DNA of 64,000 bases from Thiomicrorhabdus xiamenensis (lineage in GTDB: Bacteria; Pseudomonadota; Gammaproteobacteria; Thiomicrospirales; Thiomicrospiraceae). The notes under the pieces are model-generated. The model was not told the origin of the DNA. It searched no databases and worked only from the letters and a program-made list of their open reading frames with translations. Shown in pieces: positions 1-9,389 of the stretch. Numbering within the stretch: position 1 is the first letter of the stretch; every line of letters starts with the position of its first letter. Made by a program: the position numbers and the translations under genes. The stretch covers positions 1,550,001 to 1,614,000 of the forward strand of contig NZ_CP054020.1 of NCBI RefSeq assembly GCF_013282625.1. The letters run 5' to 3'.

Positions 1-14
1 CTATAACCCCTTAT

Positions 15-50
15 TTAAAAAGCACCTGATTGTAAGACCAGGTGCTTTAT
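15..50 (-). terminator. Intrinsic terminator below the cytochrome c gene
   Basis: A 10-bp perfect stem (19-28 with 39-48) with a 10-nt loop is followed on the minus strand by a short T run. It lies downstream of the minus-strand cytochrome gene. A second, imperfect hairpin with GGCAA and CCGG arms lies at about 62-89. Positions 1-130 hold no gene that I can see. Confidence 0.7.
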
Positions 51-130
51 ATAATTCACTGGGCAAACCGGAAAAAATCCGGGGTTGCCTAACAATCAAC
101 AGCCACGTCTATAGTATCCGACGCCGGCAG

Positions 131-694
131 TTACAGCTGATTGACGTACTCGGCGACCGCCTGCATATCTGCATCAGAAAGGCCCGAAGCCATCGGTGCC
201 ATCATACCGGTCAAAGGTCCGATCTGCTCGCCGGCCTTATAACGTTGCAGTTTGTCAACAACAGCATCAACAGCCTGTCCGGCAAGCTTAGGACCGACAC
301 CACCTTCACCCTGAGCACCGTGACAACCGACGCAGGTCGCATAGACTTTATCTCCGGAGACAGCAGCCGGTTCAGGAGCAGGTGCATTAACAACCTCTTT
401 GACTTGCTCGCTGGCCTTTTCTACTTGTGCGGCCACTTCTTGCTCAACAGCCTCTTTGGCTTCTTCAACAACCTTAGGCATATCGCTTTCTTCAGCCAGA
501 GGCGCTTTCGTTTCAGCCGTCGGTTCAGGCTGTTTGACATCCATAGTGTTCGTCATCTGAGTGGACTCTTGTGGCGCTGCCGTTTGCTCGGCACTGTCAT
601 CCGAACTATCCGAGCAGGCCGTTAAACTCAATGCGCCCGCCATCATCAACAGGGCCAGAAACTTTTTTGAAATTAGAGATGTTTTTACATACAT
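131..694 (-). CDS. c-type cytochrome lipoprotein (cytochrome c5-like)
   Basis: This is a probable lipid-anchored periplasmic electron carrier. The N-terminus has a hydrophobic signal ending in a lipobox-like LTAC, giving a lipidated Cys near residue 27. A long Glu/Ala/Val/Lys-rich, probably helical linker of about 80 residues follows. The C-terminal domain of about 75 residues has one haem site, CVGCH, preceded by the VYATC segment. A later GMMAPM segment offers the distal Met ligand. The ATG at 694 is preferred over an upstream TTG because AAGG sits 9 nt before it. A sigma70-like promoter is visible upstream. The redox partner is not shown by the context. The family call is solid, the c5 label less so. 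Confidence 0.88.
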   Translation of the reverse strand: MYVKTSLISKKFLALLMMAGALSLTACSDSSDDSAEQTAAPQESTQMTNTMDVKQPEPTAETKAPLAEESDMPKVVEEAKEAVEQEVAAQVEKASEQVKEVVNAPAPEPAAVSGDKVYATCVGCHGAQGEGGVGPKLAGQAVDAVVDKLQRYKAGEQIGPLTGMMAPMASGLSDADMQAVAEYVNQL

Positions 695-747
695 ATCAAT
701 CAACCTTTACCGCCACAGGCGAGTTATTTAAATCCGGTAGAGTTGCC

Positions 748-776
748 ACTATAACCAAGCCGAGCGGCTATGACAA
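748..776 (-). promoter_or_regulatory. sigma70-type promoter of the cytochrome c gene
   Basis: On the minus strand TTGTCA (771-776) is followed by a 17-nt spacer and TATAGT (748-753). It points at the cytochrome c gene that starts at 694. Five of six bases match consensus at each hexamer and the spacing is ideal. Confidence 0.65.
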
Positions 777-880
777 TCATTACCCGCCCCCTTAATTTGC
801 GATCCAAATTCATTCTCTCTCAGCCCGCCCGGAAAAGTCTGACAAGAAGCTGGAACCTGTTACCAATACAGTACGCAACA

Positions 881-3800
881 TCATAGCGCTTTGAGACGTT
901 TCTCCAAGCGCTGAATCGAAACCGGCTCAATGGTTTTCAACGGCTGGGAAAACAGTGAAACCCTCAACTCTTCCAGCAACCAGCGGATTTCGATCAACTC
1001 CGCATGCTCGGCATACACCGGGTCTTCCGCCAAAGTTCGATAAGTTTCCAGCAAAGGCGCGATTTTGCGAATTGCCTGCTGATCTTTATTGGGATCCTGA
1101 TCGATTTTTTCAAGTCGTTTCTGTAACGCCTGCAGATAACGCGGCAGCTGCTGAAACCACTTCGGTGGCGTCTTAAGGACAAAACCGGAGGAGATCAAAG
1201 TGTCCAACTGAGTTCTTATATCGGCAAGGGAAGCCAGCCAGCGCGGGTTGATGGTTCCTTTGACCTGCTTGGCAATTTTCTGATGCTCGGTCAAAATCTG
1301 CGTAACCAGTTTTGCCAGCCCTTGTGCCTGCTCGATCCAATGCGTGCGAACCCGTTCCAGAGTCTCTTCATAAAGCGCCTGAGTGCGAATTTCCTCCGCC
1401 GACGGCACCAGATCAAGCAATGCCCGATGAATGATTTCCTCGGTCAAATCGACACAGGTTCCGTAAGGCGCATAACAGAGACACGCCTTCTGCAACGGCA
1501 GTTTTTTCTGCAAGTATTTATCTTTATCATTCAGTTCGCGTCGCAAGAGCGCCAGCACAGCAAGACGATGTTCTTTCAACGCCTGCGCCTGCTCACCGAA
1601 GAGCTTTAAGGTTATCTCGCCATCAACCGACTGCAACGCCGGGTAAGCCGTCATCTGCACGCCGCCTTCCTTGATTGTCTGACTCGGCTGCAAATCGCCA
1701 AAATCCCAGTGTTCGATAATACGAACCTGTGCATCCTGTTTCGCCTGATGACGTTCGATCTGCGCCTCGACCAGATGCTGATATCCTTCTTTCAGCTGCT
1801 GCAGATCCTCTCCTTCTGCAAGCTTTTTCCCTTTGCGGTCCTGCAGAATAAAGTACGGTTTTAAATGATCCGGCAGTTCAAGCGCACCGAAATCTTCGCT
1901 TTTCACCTTTTGAGTTCCGCGACGGTTCAGCGCCCACACCAATTGCGCCAGAAACGTGACCGGCCTGCCCTGTTCGATACGCTGCGGCGACATCTCCTGA
2001 AGAACCAAATCGGCATATTGCGGCGCGGGAATAAACTGCTTACGCAGATTCTTCGGCAACGCTTTGATGTAAAAAGCGACTTTCTCTTTCAGCAGGCCCG
2101 GCGTCAGCCACTCAAACTCCTCCGCCTGAAACAGATTCAACTTGCCCAAAGGCAATTTGAAGACGACCCCGTCCTGTTTTTTACCCGGCTCAAAATGGTA
2201 GTCGACATCAATGCGAATGTTATTCGGCAAGGCCATCTGATCAGGAAACTCGAGCTGCAGACGCTCATCCGCCTGCTGCTTCATTAACTGATCTTTATCG
2301 AGGAAAAGATCTTGCAAGCGCTGCGGCTCGCTTTTCTCAACTTTGCGAACCCATTTTTCAAATGCCGGTTTACTGTAGATATGGCCCGGAATGCGTTCGG
2401 CATAAAACTGATAGATCTGTTCGTCGTCAACCAACAGTTCAGGACGGCGCAGCTTGGATTCCATCTTCTCGATCTCTGCAACGAGATTCTGGTTATGCAC
2501 AAAAAACTCGACTTTAGAGAAAAGTTCGCCTTCTACCAGACCATGACGCAAAAAGATTTTATGCGCCTCTTTCGGATTGATCGGACCGTAATTGCAATGG
2601 CGGCGATTGATAATCGGCAAACCGAACAAAGTGATCGACTCATAGGCTCCGACCTGACCCGCTTTTTTCTGCCAGTGCGGATCGGCATAGCTGTGTTTAA
2701 TTAAATGTCTGGCAAGGTTTTCGACCCAGTGCACATCGATCTCGGCATTGGTACGCGCAAACAGCTTCGAGGTCTCCACCAGTTCAGCGGACAGCATCCA
2801 TTTCGGACGGCGTTTAAACAAAACCGAACTCGGATGGATAAACAGCTTAGTATTACGCGCCCCGAGATAGGATTTGTCTTCATCACGCGTCGAGATGTTG
2901 CCAAGCAAGCCGGCCATTAATGAACGATGGATCGCAATCGAGTGCAGATCACTGAGACGCTCGATCACCTCATTGCCTTTTTTTACTTCTTCATACAGAT
3001 GCAACTCACCGATTTTAAGCCCAATGCGTTTAAGACTCTGCTCAAGCTGCATGCCCAGTTCATGCCACTCTTTCATTCTCAAATAGGAAAGAAAATTGGT
3101 TTTGCACAGTTTGCGCAGTTTACTTTGCGAGAGATGGCGGCGCTGATGTTCGTAAAAACGCCACAAGTTCAGGAAAAACAGGAAATCGGAACGCTCGTCT
3201 TCCCAGCGTTTATGCGCCTGTCTGGCCGCCTGCATGTTGGCTTCATTGATATCGCGCGGATCCTGTATGCTCAAAGCACTGGCGATAATAATCACCTCGG
3301 CCAGCACACCGTTTTTCTCCGCTTCCATCACCATTTTGGCCACGGATGGATCAATCGGCAGCTTAGCGATTTTGCGCCCCTCATCCGTAAGGCGACGTTT
3401 TTCATCCAAAGCGCCCAATTCGAACAACTGACGATAACCGTCATTGACCGCTTTATCGTTCGGCGGCTCAATAAATGGAAAATTCTTCACTGACCCGAGA
3501 CGCAGCTGCGCCATGGTCAGAATAATCGACGCCAGTGAAGTACGGTGAATCTCCGGATCGGTAAACTCCGGTCGGCTGCGAAAATCTTCTTCGTCATACA
3601 AACGAATGCAGATCCCTTCGCTGACACGACCGCAACGCCCCTTTCGCTGGTTGGCAGAAGCCTGGGAAATTTTCTCGACCGGCAGACGCTGTACTTTGGA
3701 GCGCACGCTATAACGGCTGATTCGAACCTGTCCCGGATCAATCACATATTTAATACCCGGAACCGTCAGGGAGGTTTCGGCGACGTTGGTACTTAGGATA

Positions 3801-4858
3801 ATGCGTCGTTTCTGCGAAGTCTGGAAGACCTTATTCTGCTCAGCCATGGAAAGTCGTGCATACAGCGGAACGATTTCGGTATTTTTCAGGCTTCGTTTAC
3901 GTAAAATTTCAGCGGTTTCCTTGATGTCCCGCTCACCAACCTGAAACACCAGAATATCGCCAAACGGGTCTTCGTACCCCAACTCTTCGACCGCATCGGC
4001 AATGGCCGTACCCATATCCTGCTCGATTTCGTTTCCTGCATCGTCTTCGTAGGTCACCAAAGGACGATAGCGGACTTCAACCGGGTAAGTTCGTCCCGAC
4101 ACTTCGACGATCGGCGGGCGTTTGCCCCCGACGGTAAAATGGTCGGCAAAACGTTCAGTGTTAATCGTCGCCGAGGTAATGACGACCTTAAGATCCTTAC
4201 GTTTTTGAATCAGCTGTTTGAGAATCCCCAGCAGAAAATCGATATTGATGCTGCGCTCGTGCGCCTCATCGATAATAATCGTGTCGTAGCGATTCAGGTA
4301 CGGGTCATTCTGCACCTCGGCCAGCAGTATCCCGTCGGTCATTACCTTCAGCAAACTCTGTTCTTTGACCTGATCCAAAAAGCGCACCTGATAACCGACC
4401 AGGTCGCCGATATGCGAACCCAACTCCTCGGCAATTCGTTCGGCAACACTACGTGCCGCAAGACGTCGCGGCTGCGTACAACCGATTTTCCCGAAAACCC
4501 CCTGACCCGCCTCGAGACAGATTTTAGGAATCTGCGTGGTTTTCCCGGAACCGGTCTCCCCGGCAATCACCACAACCTGATGGTTTTTGATTAAATCGAC
4601 CAGTTCATCTTTTCTGGCAGAAACAGGTAAATTGTCCGGATAAGAAATTTCCGGAAATTTTTTTAATTTTTCTTCGACTTTTTCAATAGATTTTTTTAAT
4701 CGGTTAATCCATCCCGATCCACAAACTTTTTCAGGATTATCAATGGATTCAGGCTGATCTTTAAGCGCCCTGAGCAATTTATGTCTGTCTGAAAGCAGCG
4801 TCTTATGATTGATAAGATCAATTAACTCTTCTTTTTTGTTAGGTAAATTCAATAACAT
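881..4858 (-). CDS. hrpA: ATP-dependent RNA helicase HrpA
   Basis: This is a DEAH-box RNA helicase, 1325 aa, close to the usual length of about 1300 for bacterial HrpA. Walker A GETGSGKT is near residue 100 and DEAH near 197, followed by SAT and the QRKGRCGR motif VI. After the helicase core come the HA2/OB regions and a long C-terminal DUF3418 region typical of HrpA and not of the shorter HrpB. HrpA acts in the cytoplasm on structured mRNA and, in E. coli, on stalled ribosomes. It is transcribed away from the persulfide dioxygenase gene and appears monocistronic. The start at 4858 has no strong Shine-Dalgarno, but the sequence after it matches the expected HrpA N-terminal region. Confidence 0.96.
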   Translation of the reverse strand: MLLNLPNKKEELIDLINHKTLLSDRHKLLRALKDQPESIDNPEKVCGSGWINRLKKSIEKVEEKLKKFPEISYPDNLPVSARKDELVDLIKNHQVVVIAGETGSGKTTQIPKICLEAGQGVFGKIGCTQPRRLAARSVAERIAEELGSHIGDLVGYQVRFLDQVKEQSLLKVMTDGILLAEVQNDPYLNRYDTIIIDEAHERSINIDFLLGILKQLIQKRKDLKVVITSATINTERFADHFTVGGKRPPIVEVSGRTYPVEVRYRPLVTYEDDAGNEIEQDMGTAIADAVEELGYEDPFGDILVFQVGERDIKETAEILRKRSLKNTEIVPLYARLSMAEQNKVFQTSQKRRIILSTNVAETSLTVPGIKYVIDPGQVRISRYSVRSKVQRLPVEKISQASANQRKGRCGRVSEGICIRLYDEEDFRSRPEFTDPEIHRTSLASIILTMAQLRLGSVKNFPFIEPPNDKAVNDGYRQLFELGALDEKRRLTDEGRKIAKLPIDPSVAKMVMEAEKNGVLAEVIIIASALSIQDPRDINEANMQAARQAHKRWEDERSDFLFFLNLWRFYEHQRRHLSQSKLRKLCKTNFLSYLRMKEWHELGMQLEQSLKRIGLKIGELHLYEEVKKGNEVIERLSDLHSIAIHRSLMAGLLGNISTRDEDKSYLGARNTKLFIHPSSVLFKRRPKWMLSAELVETSKLFARTNAEIDVHWVENLARHLIKHSYADPHWQKKAGQVGAYESITLFGLPIINRRHCNYGPINPKEAHKIFLRHGLVEGELFSKVEFFVHNQNLVAEIEKMESKLRRPELLVDDEQIYQFYAERIPGHIYSKPAFEKWVRKVEKSEPQRLQDLFLDKDQLMKQQADERLQLEFPDQMALPNNIRIDVDYHFEPGKKQDGVVFKLPLGKLNLFQAEEFEWLTPGLLKEKVAFYIKALPKNLRKQFIPAPQYADLVLQEMSPQRIEQGRPVTFLAQLVWALNRRGTQKVKSEDFGALELPDHLKPYFILQDRKGKKLAEGEDLQQLKEGYQHLVEAQIERHQAKQDAQVRIIEHWDFGDLQPSQTIKEGGVQMTAYPALQSVDGEITLKLFGEQAQALKEHRLAVLALLRRELNDKDKYLQKKLPLQKACLCYAPYGTCVDLTEEIIHRALLDLVPSAEEIRTQALYEETLERVRTHWIEQAQGLAKLVTQILTEHQKIAKQVKGTINPRWLASLADIRTQLDTLISSGFVLKTPPKWFQQLPRYLQALQKRLEKIDQDPNKDQQAIRKIAPLLETYRTLAEDPVYAEHAELIEIRWLLEELRVSLFSQPLKTIEPVSIQRLEKRLKAL

Positions 4859-4890
4859 AGGTTGACTACTGCATTTTAATCCGCATAATA

Positions 4891-4906
4891 ATTAGTAAAT
4901 TCTAAT
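4891..4906. promoter_or_regulatory. Palindromic candidate operator between hrpA and persulfide dioxygenase genes
   Basis: An ATTAG-N6-CTAAT dyad sits in the AT-rich divergent region (4859-5066). A second small palindrome, TTAGCTAA, follows at 4914-4921. The size and symmetry suit a dimeric repressor of the ArsR or MarR type, which often control persulfide genes. No regulator gene is adjacent, so the role is inferred from symmetry and position only. Confidence 0.3.
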
Positions 4907-5066
4907 ATGCTTATTAGCTAAATTTATGACAAGCCCAAAATTTTTTTAGGCATTGAGATATACAAAAAATTTGTTTGGGTGACAGTCAGGACGGTTTCAA
5001 GTCATGTGTTCTGCATATTTCGAGAAACCGGCATTATACCAAACTCAAAAAAAAGGCTCCGAAACT

Positions 5067-5762
5067 ATGAAAATTCGCCAATTATTTGATTACGACACTT
5101 GGACCTACACCTATCTGTTGTGGGACGAAGAAACCAAAGAAGCGGCGGTTATCGACACGGTAATCGAGCAGGTCGATCGCGACATGCAACATATCGAAGA
5201 GCTAGGGTTGAACGTAAAATACCTGATGGAAACACACATCCACGCAGACCACATCACGGGTGCCGGACCTTTGCGTAAACGTACCGGTGCGGAAATTGTT
5301 GTCCACAAAAATTCCGAATCCCAGTGCGCCGACATCCTTGCCGAAGAAGGCGATGTTTTCAAACTGGGTGAACAGGAAATTCGTATTTTGCATACGCCTG
5401 GCCACACTAATACCGACATCACCTATCTAATTGACGGTGCAGCTTTCACCGGCGACACTCTATTGGTTCGCGATTGCGGTCGTACCGACTTCCAATTGGG
5501 TAGTAATGAAGACATGTACAACTCACTAACCAATAAACTGTTCAGCCTTCCGGAAGACACCATGGTTTTCCCTGGGCATGACTACAAAGGCTTTACCCAG
5601 TCCACAATCGGTGAAGAGAAGAAATACAATGTTCGCGCTGGTGAAGGCAAGTCTTATCAGGACTTCTCGACCATCATGGACAACCTGAACCTGCCGCGTC
5701 CTCGTCGTATCGACATTGCGGTTCCAGGCAACCTGAAATGCGGTAATCTGGACGAAGAATAA
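5067..5762 (+). CDS. Persulfide dioxygenase-type MBL-fold protein (ETHE1/PDO/Blh family)
   Basis: This 231-aa metallo-beta-lactamase-fold enzyme probably oxidises glutathione persulfide to sulfite and glutathione with a mononuclear iron. Metal-site motifs are visible in order: HIHADH, HTPGHT, the GDTLLVRDCGRTDFQ segment and FPGHDYKG. The RDCGRTDFQ signature separates these enzymes from glyoxalase II, which this window encodes separately at 8.6 kb. The ATG at 5067 is chosen because homology-like sequence begins there (MKIRQLFD); the longer frame from 5004 adds 21 unlike residues. It is followed by a strong terminator. The function fits a sulfur-oxidising or sulfide-detoxifying cell. Confidence 0.88.
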   Translation: MKIRQLFDYDTWTYTYLLWDEETKEAAVIDTVIEQVDRDMQHIEELGLNVKYLMETHIHADHITGAGPLRKRTGAEIVVHKNSESQCADILAEEGDVFKLGEQEIRILHTPGHTNTDITYLIDGAAFTGDTLLVRDCGRTDFQLGSNEDMYNSLTNKLFSLPEDTMVFPGHDYKGFTQSTIGEEKKYNVRAGEGKSYQDFSTIMDNLNLPRPRRIDIAVPGNLKCGNLDEE

Positions 5763-5840
5763 GGTCTGACAAAGCCCTGCGAAAGCTGAAAAAAGCTAAA
5801 ACAGATCAGGGCTTCGAACATTTTCCTTTAGCCTTAAAGC

Positions 5841-5878
5841 AAAAAGGCTCTGCATCGTCATAATGCAGAGCCTTTTTT
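5841..5878. terminator. Bidirectional terminator
   Basis: An A-run, a GGCTCTGCAT stem arm, a 7-nt loop, the matching arm and a T-run (5841-5855 with 5863-5878) lie between the convergent persulfide dioxygenase and SlyD-type genes. It can serve both strands. Confidence 0.9.
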
Positions 5879-5938
5879 ATTGCGCCGGTTGTGCCGAGCC
5901 AGTCGCTAGCTTGTAAAGACTGGCTCGCCTTTCGAAAC

Positions 5939-6364
5939 TCAGTGTACTTCGAGAACCTCAACCTTGTAGTTAAGCGTTTGCCCCGCCAGAGGATGATTTC
6001 CATCCAGAAAGACTTTATCTTCGTCGATTTCGATAATACGGAAAGTCACTGTATTGCCGTCCGGATCTTCCGTTTCAACAGTCGAACCGACTTCAATCTC
6101 GACATTATCGTCAAAATTATCAGGGCCGGCATACACGATCAGGTCGTCATTTACCGGGCCGTACGCTTTTTCCGGTGGCAAAGTCAGTTTGGCTTCAAAC
6201 CCCGGCTCCTCGCCTTCCATGAACTCTTCCAATCCCGGAATAATCTCGCCTTCACCTTGAATATAGATCACCGGATCAGAATCAAAAGTGGAATCAATCA
6301 GGTTTCCTTCTTCATCTCTCAATTCATAATGAAAAGAGACGCGACTGCCCTTTTTAATTTTCAT
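5939..6364 (-). CDS. FKBP-type peptidyl-prolyl isomerase, SlyD-like
   Basis: This is a cytoplasmic FKBP-fold prolyl isomerase and chaperone of 141 aa. The N-terminal FKBP half carries the GEGEIIPGLEEFMEG segment, followed by an inserted flap domain and a return to the FKBP fold at the C-terminus (LAGQTLNYKVEVLEV). This is the arrangement of SlyD and FkpB. The His/Cys-rich metal-binding tail of E. coli SlyD is absent, so metal delivery to hydrogenase is not supported. It lies divergent from dnaQ with about 77 bp between starts. FkpB (SlpA) is the main alternative name. Confidence 0.88.
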   Translation of the reverse strand: MKIKKGSRVSFHYELRDEEGNLIDSTFDSDPVIYIQGEGEIIPGLEEFMEGEEPGFEAKLTLPPEKAYGPVNDDLIVYAGPDNFDDNVEIEVGSTVETEDPDGNTVTFRIIEIDEDKVFLDGNHPLAGQTLNYKVEVLEVH

Positions 6365-6441
6365 TAAATCCCCTTTGCTGCAAATAAGCGCTTGAATGCT
6401 TTAAAATAACCGGCGTATTTTAACCTGAAAAGAGATAACAC

Positions 6442-7140
6442 ATGCGGCAAATATTTCTGGATACCGAAACCACCGGTTTCAACCCTGAAGAGGGTGACCG
6501 GATCATCGAAATCGGCGCGGTCGAGCTGATTAAACGACGACTGACCGGAAATAACTACCATCAGTACATCAACCCGGAGAGAAGCATTCCGGCCGAGGCG
6601 ATTCAGGTTCACGGCATCACCGACGAACGTGTTAAAGATGAGCCGAAATTTGCCGAAGTGGTCGACGCTTTTATGCAATTTGTCGAAGGTGCCGAACTGA
6701 TCATTCACAACGCGCCTTTCGATGTCGGATTCATCAATCACGAATTGTCGATGCTGCCGAACAACCGATGGGGGCGTATCGAGGATCACTGCCTGATTAC
6801 CGACAGTTTGAAAATGGCCAGCAAAATGTATCCGGGGCAGCGCAACAACCTGGATGCTCTATGCCGCCGTCTCTATATCGACAACTCTAGTCGTACCTAT
6901 CACGGGGCCTTGCTGGATTCTGAAATTCTCGCCGACGTTTATCTGGCCATGACCGGCGGTCAGACGGCGCTTTCACTGGACAGTGATAATGGTTCCATTG
7001 CCAATAATTTGGATATCAACATTCAAACGCAAGATCGTGCGCCCTTAAAGGTGATTCACGCCAATAGCGAAGAGCTGGCGCGTCATCAGGACAAACTGGC
7101 GGAAATTGCCAAAAAATCCGGTAAGGAACTTAACTGGTAA
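6442..7140 (+). CDS. dnaQ: DNA polymerase III epsilon subunit (3'-5' proofreading exonuclease)
   Basis: This 232-aa DEDDh exonuclease proofreads for the replicative polymerase. Exo I FLDTETTGF is at the N-terminus, Exo II is the HNAPFDVGF segment and Exo III the HGALLDSEILADVY segment, supplying the acidic residues and the catalytic His. A QTALSL stretch after the nuclease domain sits where the epsilon clamp-binding motif is expected. A C-terminal tail for contacting the alpha subunit follows. The gene converges on rnhA with 18 bp between them; dnaQ beside rnhA is also the E. coli arrangement, though there the two are divergent. Confidence 0.96.
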   Translation: MRQIFLDTETTGFNPEEGDRIIEIGAVELIKRRLTGNNYHQYINPERSIPAEAIQVHGITDERVKDEPKFAEVVDAFMQFVEGAELIIHNAPFDVGFINHELSMLPNNRWGRIEDHCLITDSLKMASKMYPGQRNNLDALCRRLYIDNSSRTYHGALLDSEILADVYLAMTGGQTALSLDSDNGSIANNLDINIQTQDRAPLKVIHANSEELARHQDKLAEIAKKSGKELNW

Positions 7141-7158
7141 CGGTAAGTACCGCACGGC

Positions 7159-7620
7159 TCAGGCACTTTTCTGCAAGAATTCATCCATTGCAATATTGGC
7201 CAGCTCGTCCACCCTCTCGTTTTCCGGATGGCCGGAGTGCCCTTTAACCCAGTGCCATTCCACCTTGTGCGGCGCTATTGCCGCATCCAGCCGCTGCCAT
7301 AACTCCTGATTCTTAACCGGTTTATTGGCCGCAGTGCGCCAGTTTTTCTTTTTCCAGTTCGCCATCCAGGTCGTAATGCCATTTTTGACATACTGAGAGT
7401 CCGTGGTAATAACGACATGACACGGCTTTTTCAGGGCTTCGAAAGCCTGAATCGCGGCCATCAACTCCATCTGATTATTCGTCGCTTCGGCTTGTGCACC
7501 CTTAAGTTCCTTAAGATGCTCGCCATATTTAAGCAGCGCTCCCCAGCCTCCCAAGCCCGGGTTACCGCGACAACCACCGTCGGTATAGACTTCCACTATT
7601 GGCTGCTTGGCTTGTGTCAT
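7159..7620 (-). CDS. rnhA: Ribonuclease HI
   Basis: RNase HI (153 aa) degrades RNA in RNA-DNA hybrids and helps clear R-loops and primers. The acidic active site is visible: [11 protein letters not shown] (Asp), QMELMAAI (Glu), TDSQYV (Asp), and the [14 protein letters not shown] segment with its His and final Asp. Length matches the E. coli enzyme (155 aa). Its start overlaps the end of the YafS-like gene by 4 nt, so the two are translationally coupled. Confidence 0.97.
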   Translation of the reverse strand: MTQAKQPIVEVYTDGGCRGNPGLGGWGALLKYGEHLKELKGAQAEATNNQMELMAAIQAFEALKKPCHVVITTDSQYVKNGITTWMANWKKKNWRTAANKPVKNQELWQRLDAAIAPHKVEWHWVKGHSGHPENERVDELANIAMDEFLQKSA

Positions 7621-8432
7621 GATGATTCCTTATTGTTGGTTTTAACGGTGTTGGCCTGCTGACAGCATTTGGCCCCGGCTATTTTAGTCGAATTCAAAGC
7701 GCCGCCGCGAATCGATTGCCAGCGCGGCATATGCCACTTCAATCCGACCAACGTCGGTGCATCGACTTTCTTTTTGGCAACCAGGCAATACACATTGCCA
7801 AATTGAAAACCCAAGCGACACAAAACTTTCTCGAAACCGGCGGTAACTCGTCCCCAGAAGCCTTCCTTTGTGGCACAGGATGCGCACTGTATCGGACTGT
7901 AGTTTTCAAGCGTTATTTCATACCCCAGAACCGATAACCAATCCTTTAACTTGGACGGTGCGAACAAGTGTGCCTGCTCGAACAGCCGGTCGGTATGTAA
8001 CCATTTATTCCGCCACACCCAACAGCCTTTAGGATTAAAACCGCTGATGACAACATGCCCTTCCGGCAACAGCATTGCATCCAGCTGGCGCAGCAGATAA
8101 TGCGGGTCTTCGGCCGTCTCAAGCGTATGCGGCAATAAAATGACATCCACTTTATCGTGACCGATCGGCAGAAAATCCAAATCAGCCAGAACGAAATGCA
8201 CCGAGTTTTCCAGAACCGATGCTGGAGGATAAACGCAGTCGAGTAACACCTTGGCGTTGACCCGGCTGTGTTGCAGCATATCCTCGTTCGAAATCGATCC
8301 GACCTGCAACAGAAAATAACCGAACAGTTTATTCAAAGCGCTGTCGATCAGCTGTTTTTCATGCTCATAGACCGAGCATCGTCCCGAAGAGGCGTATTGT
8401 CGCTTCAATAACTGCTGAAAACTGGTTGACAT
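7617..8432 (-). CDS. SAM-dependent methyltransferase-like protein (YafS family)
   Basis: This 271-aa protein has a class I methyltransferase-like fold. The [16 protein letters not shown] segment corresponds to motif IV/post-II of the fold and [10 protein letters not shown] to a later strand. It lies between gloB and rnhA, as yafS does in E. coli, and that synteny is the main support for the name. The glycine-rich SAM loop is not classical, so substrate and activity are unknown. The ATG at 8432 is preferred over the longer frame because AAGGTG lies upstream at good spacing. It overlaps rnhA by 4 nt. Confidence 0.75.
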   Translation of the reverse strand: MSTSFQQLLKRQYASSGRCSVYEHEKQLIDSALNKLFGYFLLQVGSISNEDMLQHSRVNAKVLLDCVYPPASVLENSVHFVLADLDFLPIGHDKVDVILLPHTLETAEDPHYLLRQLDAMLLPEGHVVISGFNPKGCWVWRNKWLHTDRLFEQAHLFAPSKLKDWLSVLGYEITLENYSPIQCASCATKEGFWGRVTAGFEKVLCRLGFQFGNVYCLVAKKKVDAPTLVGLKWHMPRWQSIRGGALNSTKIAGAKCCQQANTVKTNNKESS

Positions 8433-8563
8433 GGGACACACCTTAAGTCGCGTTTTTTTGGGATATCTCAATACTTTTGCCGTCAAACCGCAATTATCCC
8501 CATAGAAAAAACTGTTATTAATCAGTAAAATCCTTATCTTAATTCAAAATTCTAAGATTCGAC

Positions 8564-9361
8564 ATGATACAGATTGCGGGCATACCGGCCCTGGTGGGCA
8601 CTTACGACAATTATATTTGGGTTCTTTATGATACCAGCAAACGCAAAGCATGGGTTTTCGATCCGGGTGAATCAGCGCCAGTAATCGACTATTTAGAAGC
8701 GCATAAATTGCACCTTGAAGGTATTTTAATCACCCACCGCCACTTTGATCATGTCGACGGCATCCCCGGATTAAAGCAAACCTATCCGGATGCAATCGTA
8801 TACGGTCCGGTGAAAACGCAAAATCCGTTGATTGAAAAACGGCTTCAGGAAGGCGATGAGATCAAGCTCAGCGACGAATTAAGTTTCAAGGTTCTGGACA
8901 CGCCCGGACACACGGAAGACCACATCAGCTACTACAACGAGCACGCATTATTCTGCGCCGATACGCTTTTCACCGGCGGCTGTGGACGACTGTTGGGCGG
9001 AACCCCGCAAGAATTTGCCGAATCGCTGATTAAACTCCGCAACCTGCCCGATCATCTCGACTTCTACTGTGCGCACGAATACACCGAAGATAATTTGCGC
9101 TTCGCCGCTTATGTCGATGAGAATAACGCCGCACTGAAAAAACGCATCGAAAATCTGGACATCCATTACCCGCAAATACACAATGGACAGGTCTCGACTC
9201 TTGGCTTGGAAAAAGAAACCAACCCTTTTTTGCGTTTTGATCAGCAACCGATAAAGGACAAACTCAAGTCGCAAGGCAGCGATGATTCGGCCGAGATGCT
9301 CTTTGCAACCCTAAGAGAGTGGAAAGACCGCATCGACCAAGGTCTCGAGTCCATTGACTGA
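8564..9361 (+). CDS. gloB: Hydroxyacylglutathione hydrolase (glyoxalase II)
   Basis: This hydrolyses S-D-lactoylglutathione to lactate and glutathione, the second step of methylglyoxal detoxification. The 265-aa MBL-fold protein shows the metal motif THRHFDHVDG, DTPGHTEDH, the FTGGCGRL segment and CAHEYTEDNLRFA, plus the C-terminal glutathione-binding domain ending in LREWKD. It lacks the RDCGRTDF signature of the persulfide dioxygenase at 5 kb. It is divergent from the YafS-like gene and runs into mltD. Confidence 0.94.
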   Translation: MIQIAGIPALVGTYDNYIWVLYDTSKRKAWVFDPGESAPVIDYLEAHKLHLEGILITHRHFDHVDGIPGLKQTYPDAIVYGPVKTQNPLIEKRLQEGDEIKLSDELSFKVLDTPGHTEDHISYYNEHALFCADTLFTGGCGRLLGGTPQEFAESLIKLRNLPDHLDFYCAHEYTEDNLRFAAYVDENNAALKKRIENLDIHYPQIHNGQVSTLGLEKETNPFLRFDQQPIKDKLKSQGSDDSAEMLFATLREWKDRIDQGLESID

Positions 9362-9389
9362 GCACAATAATACTAAGCATGATAAAACA

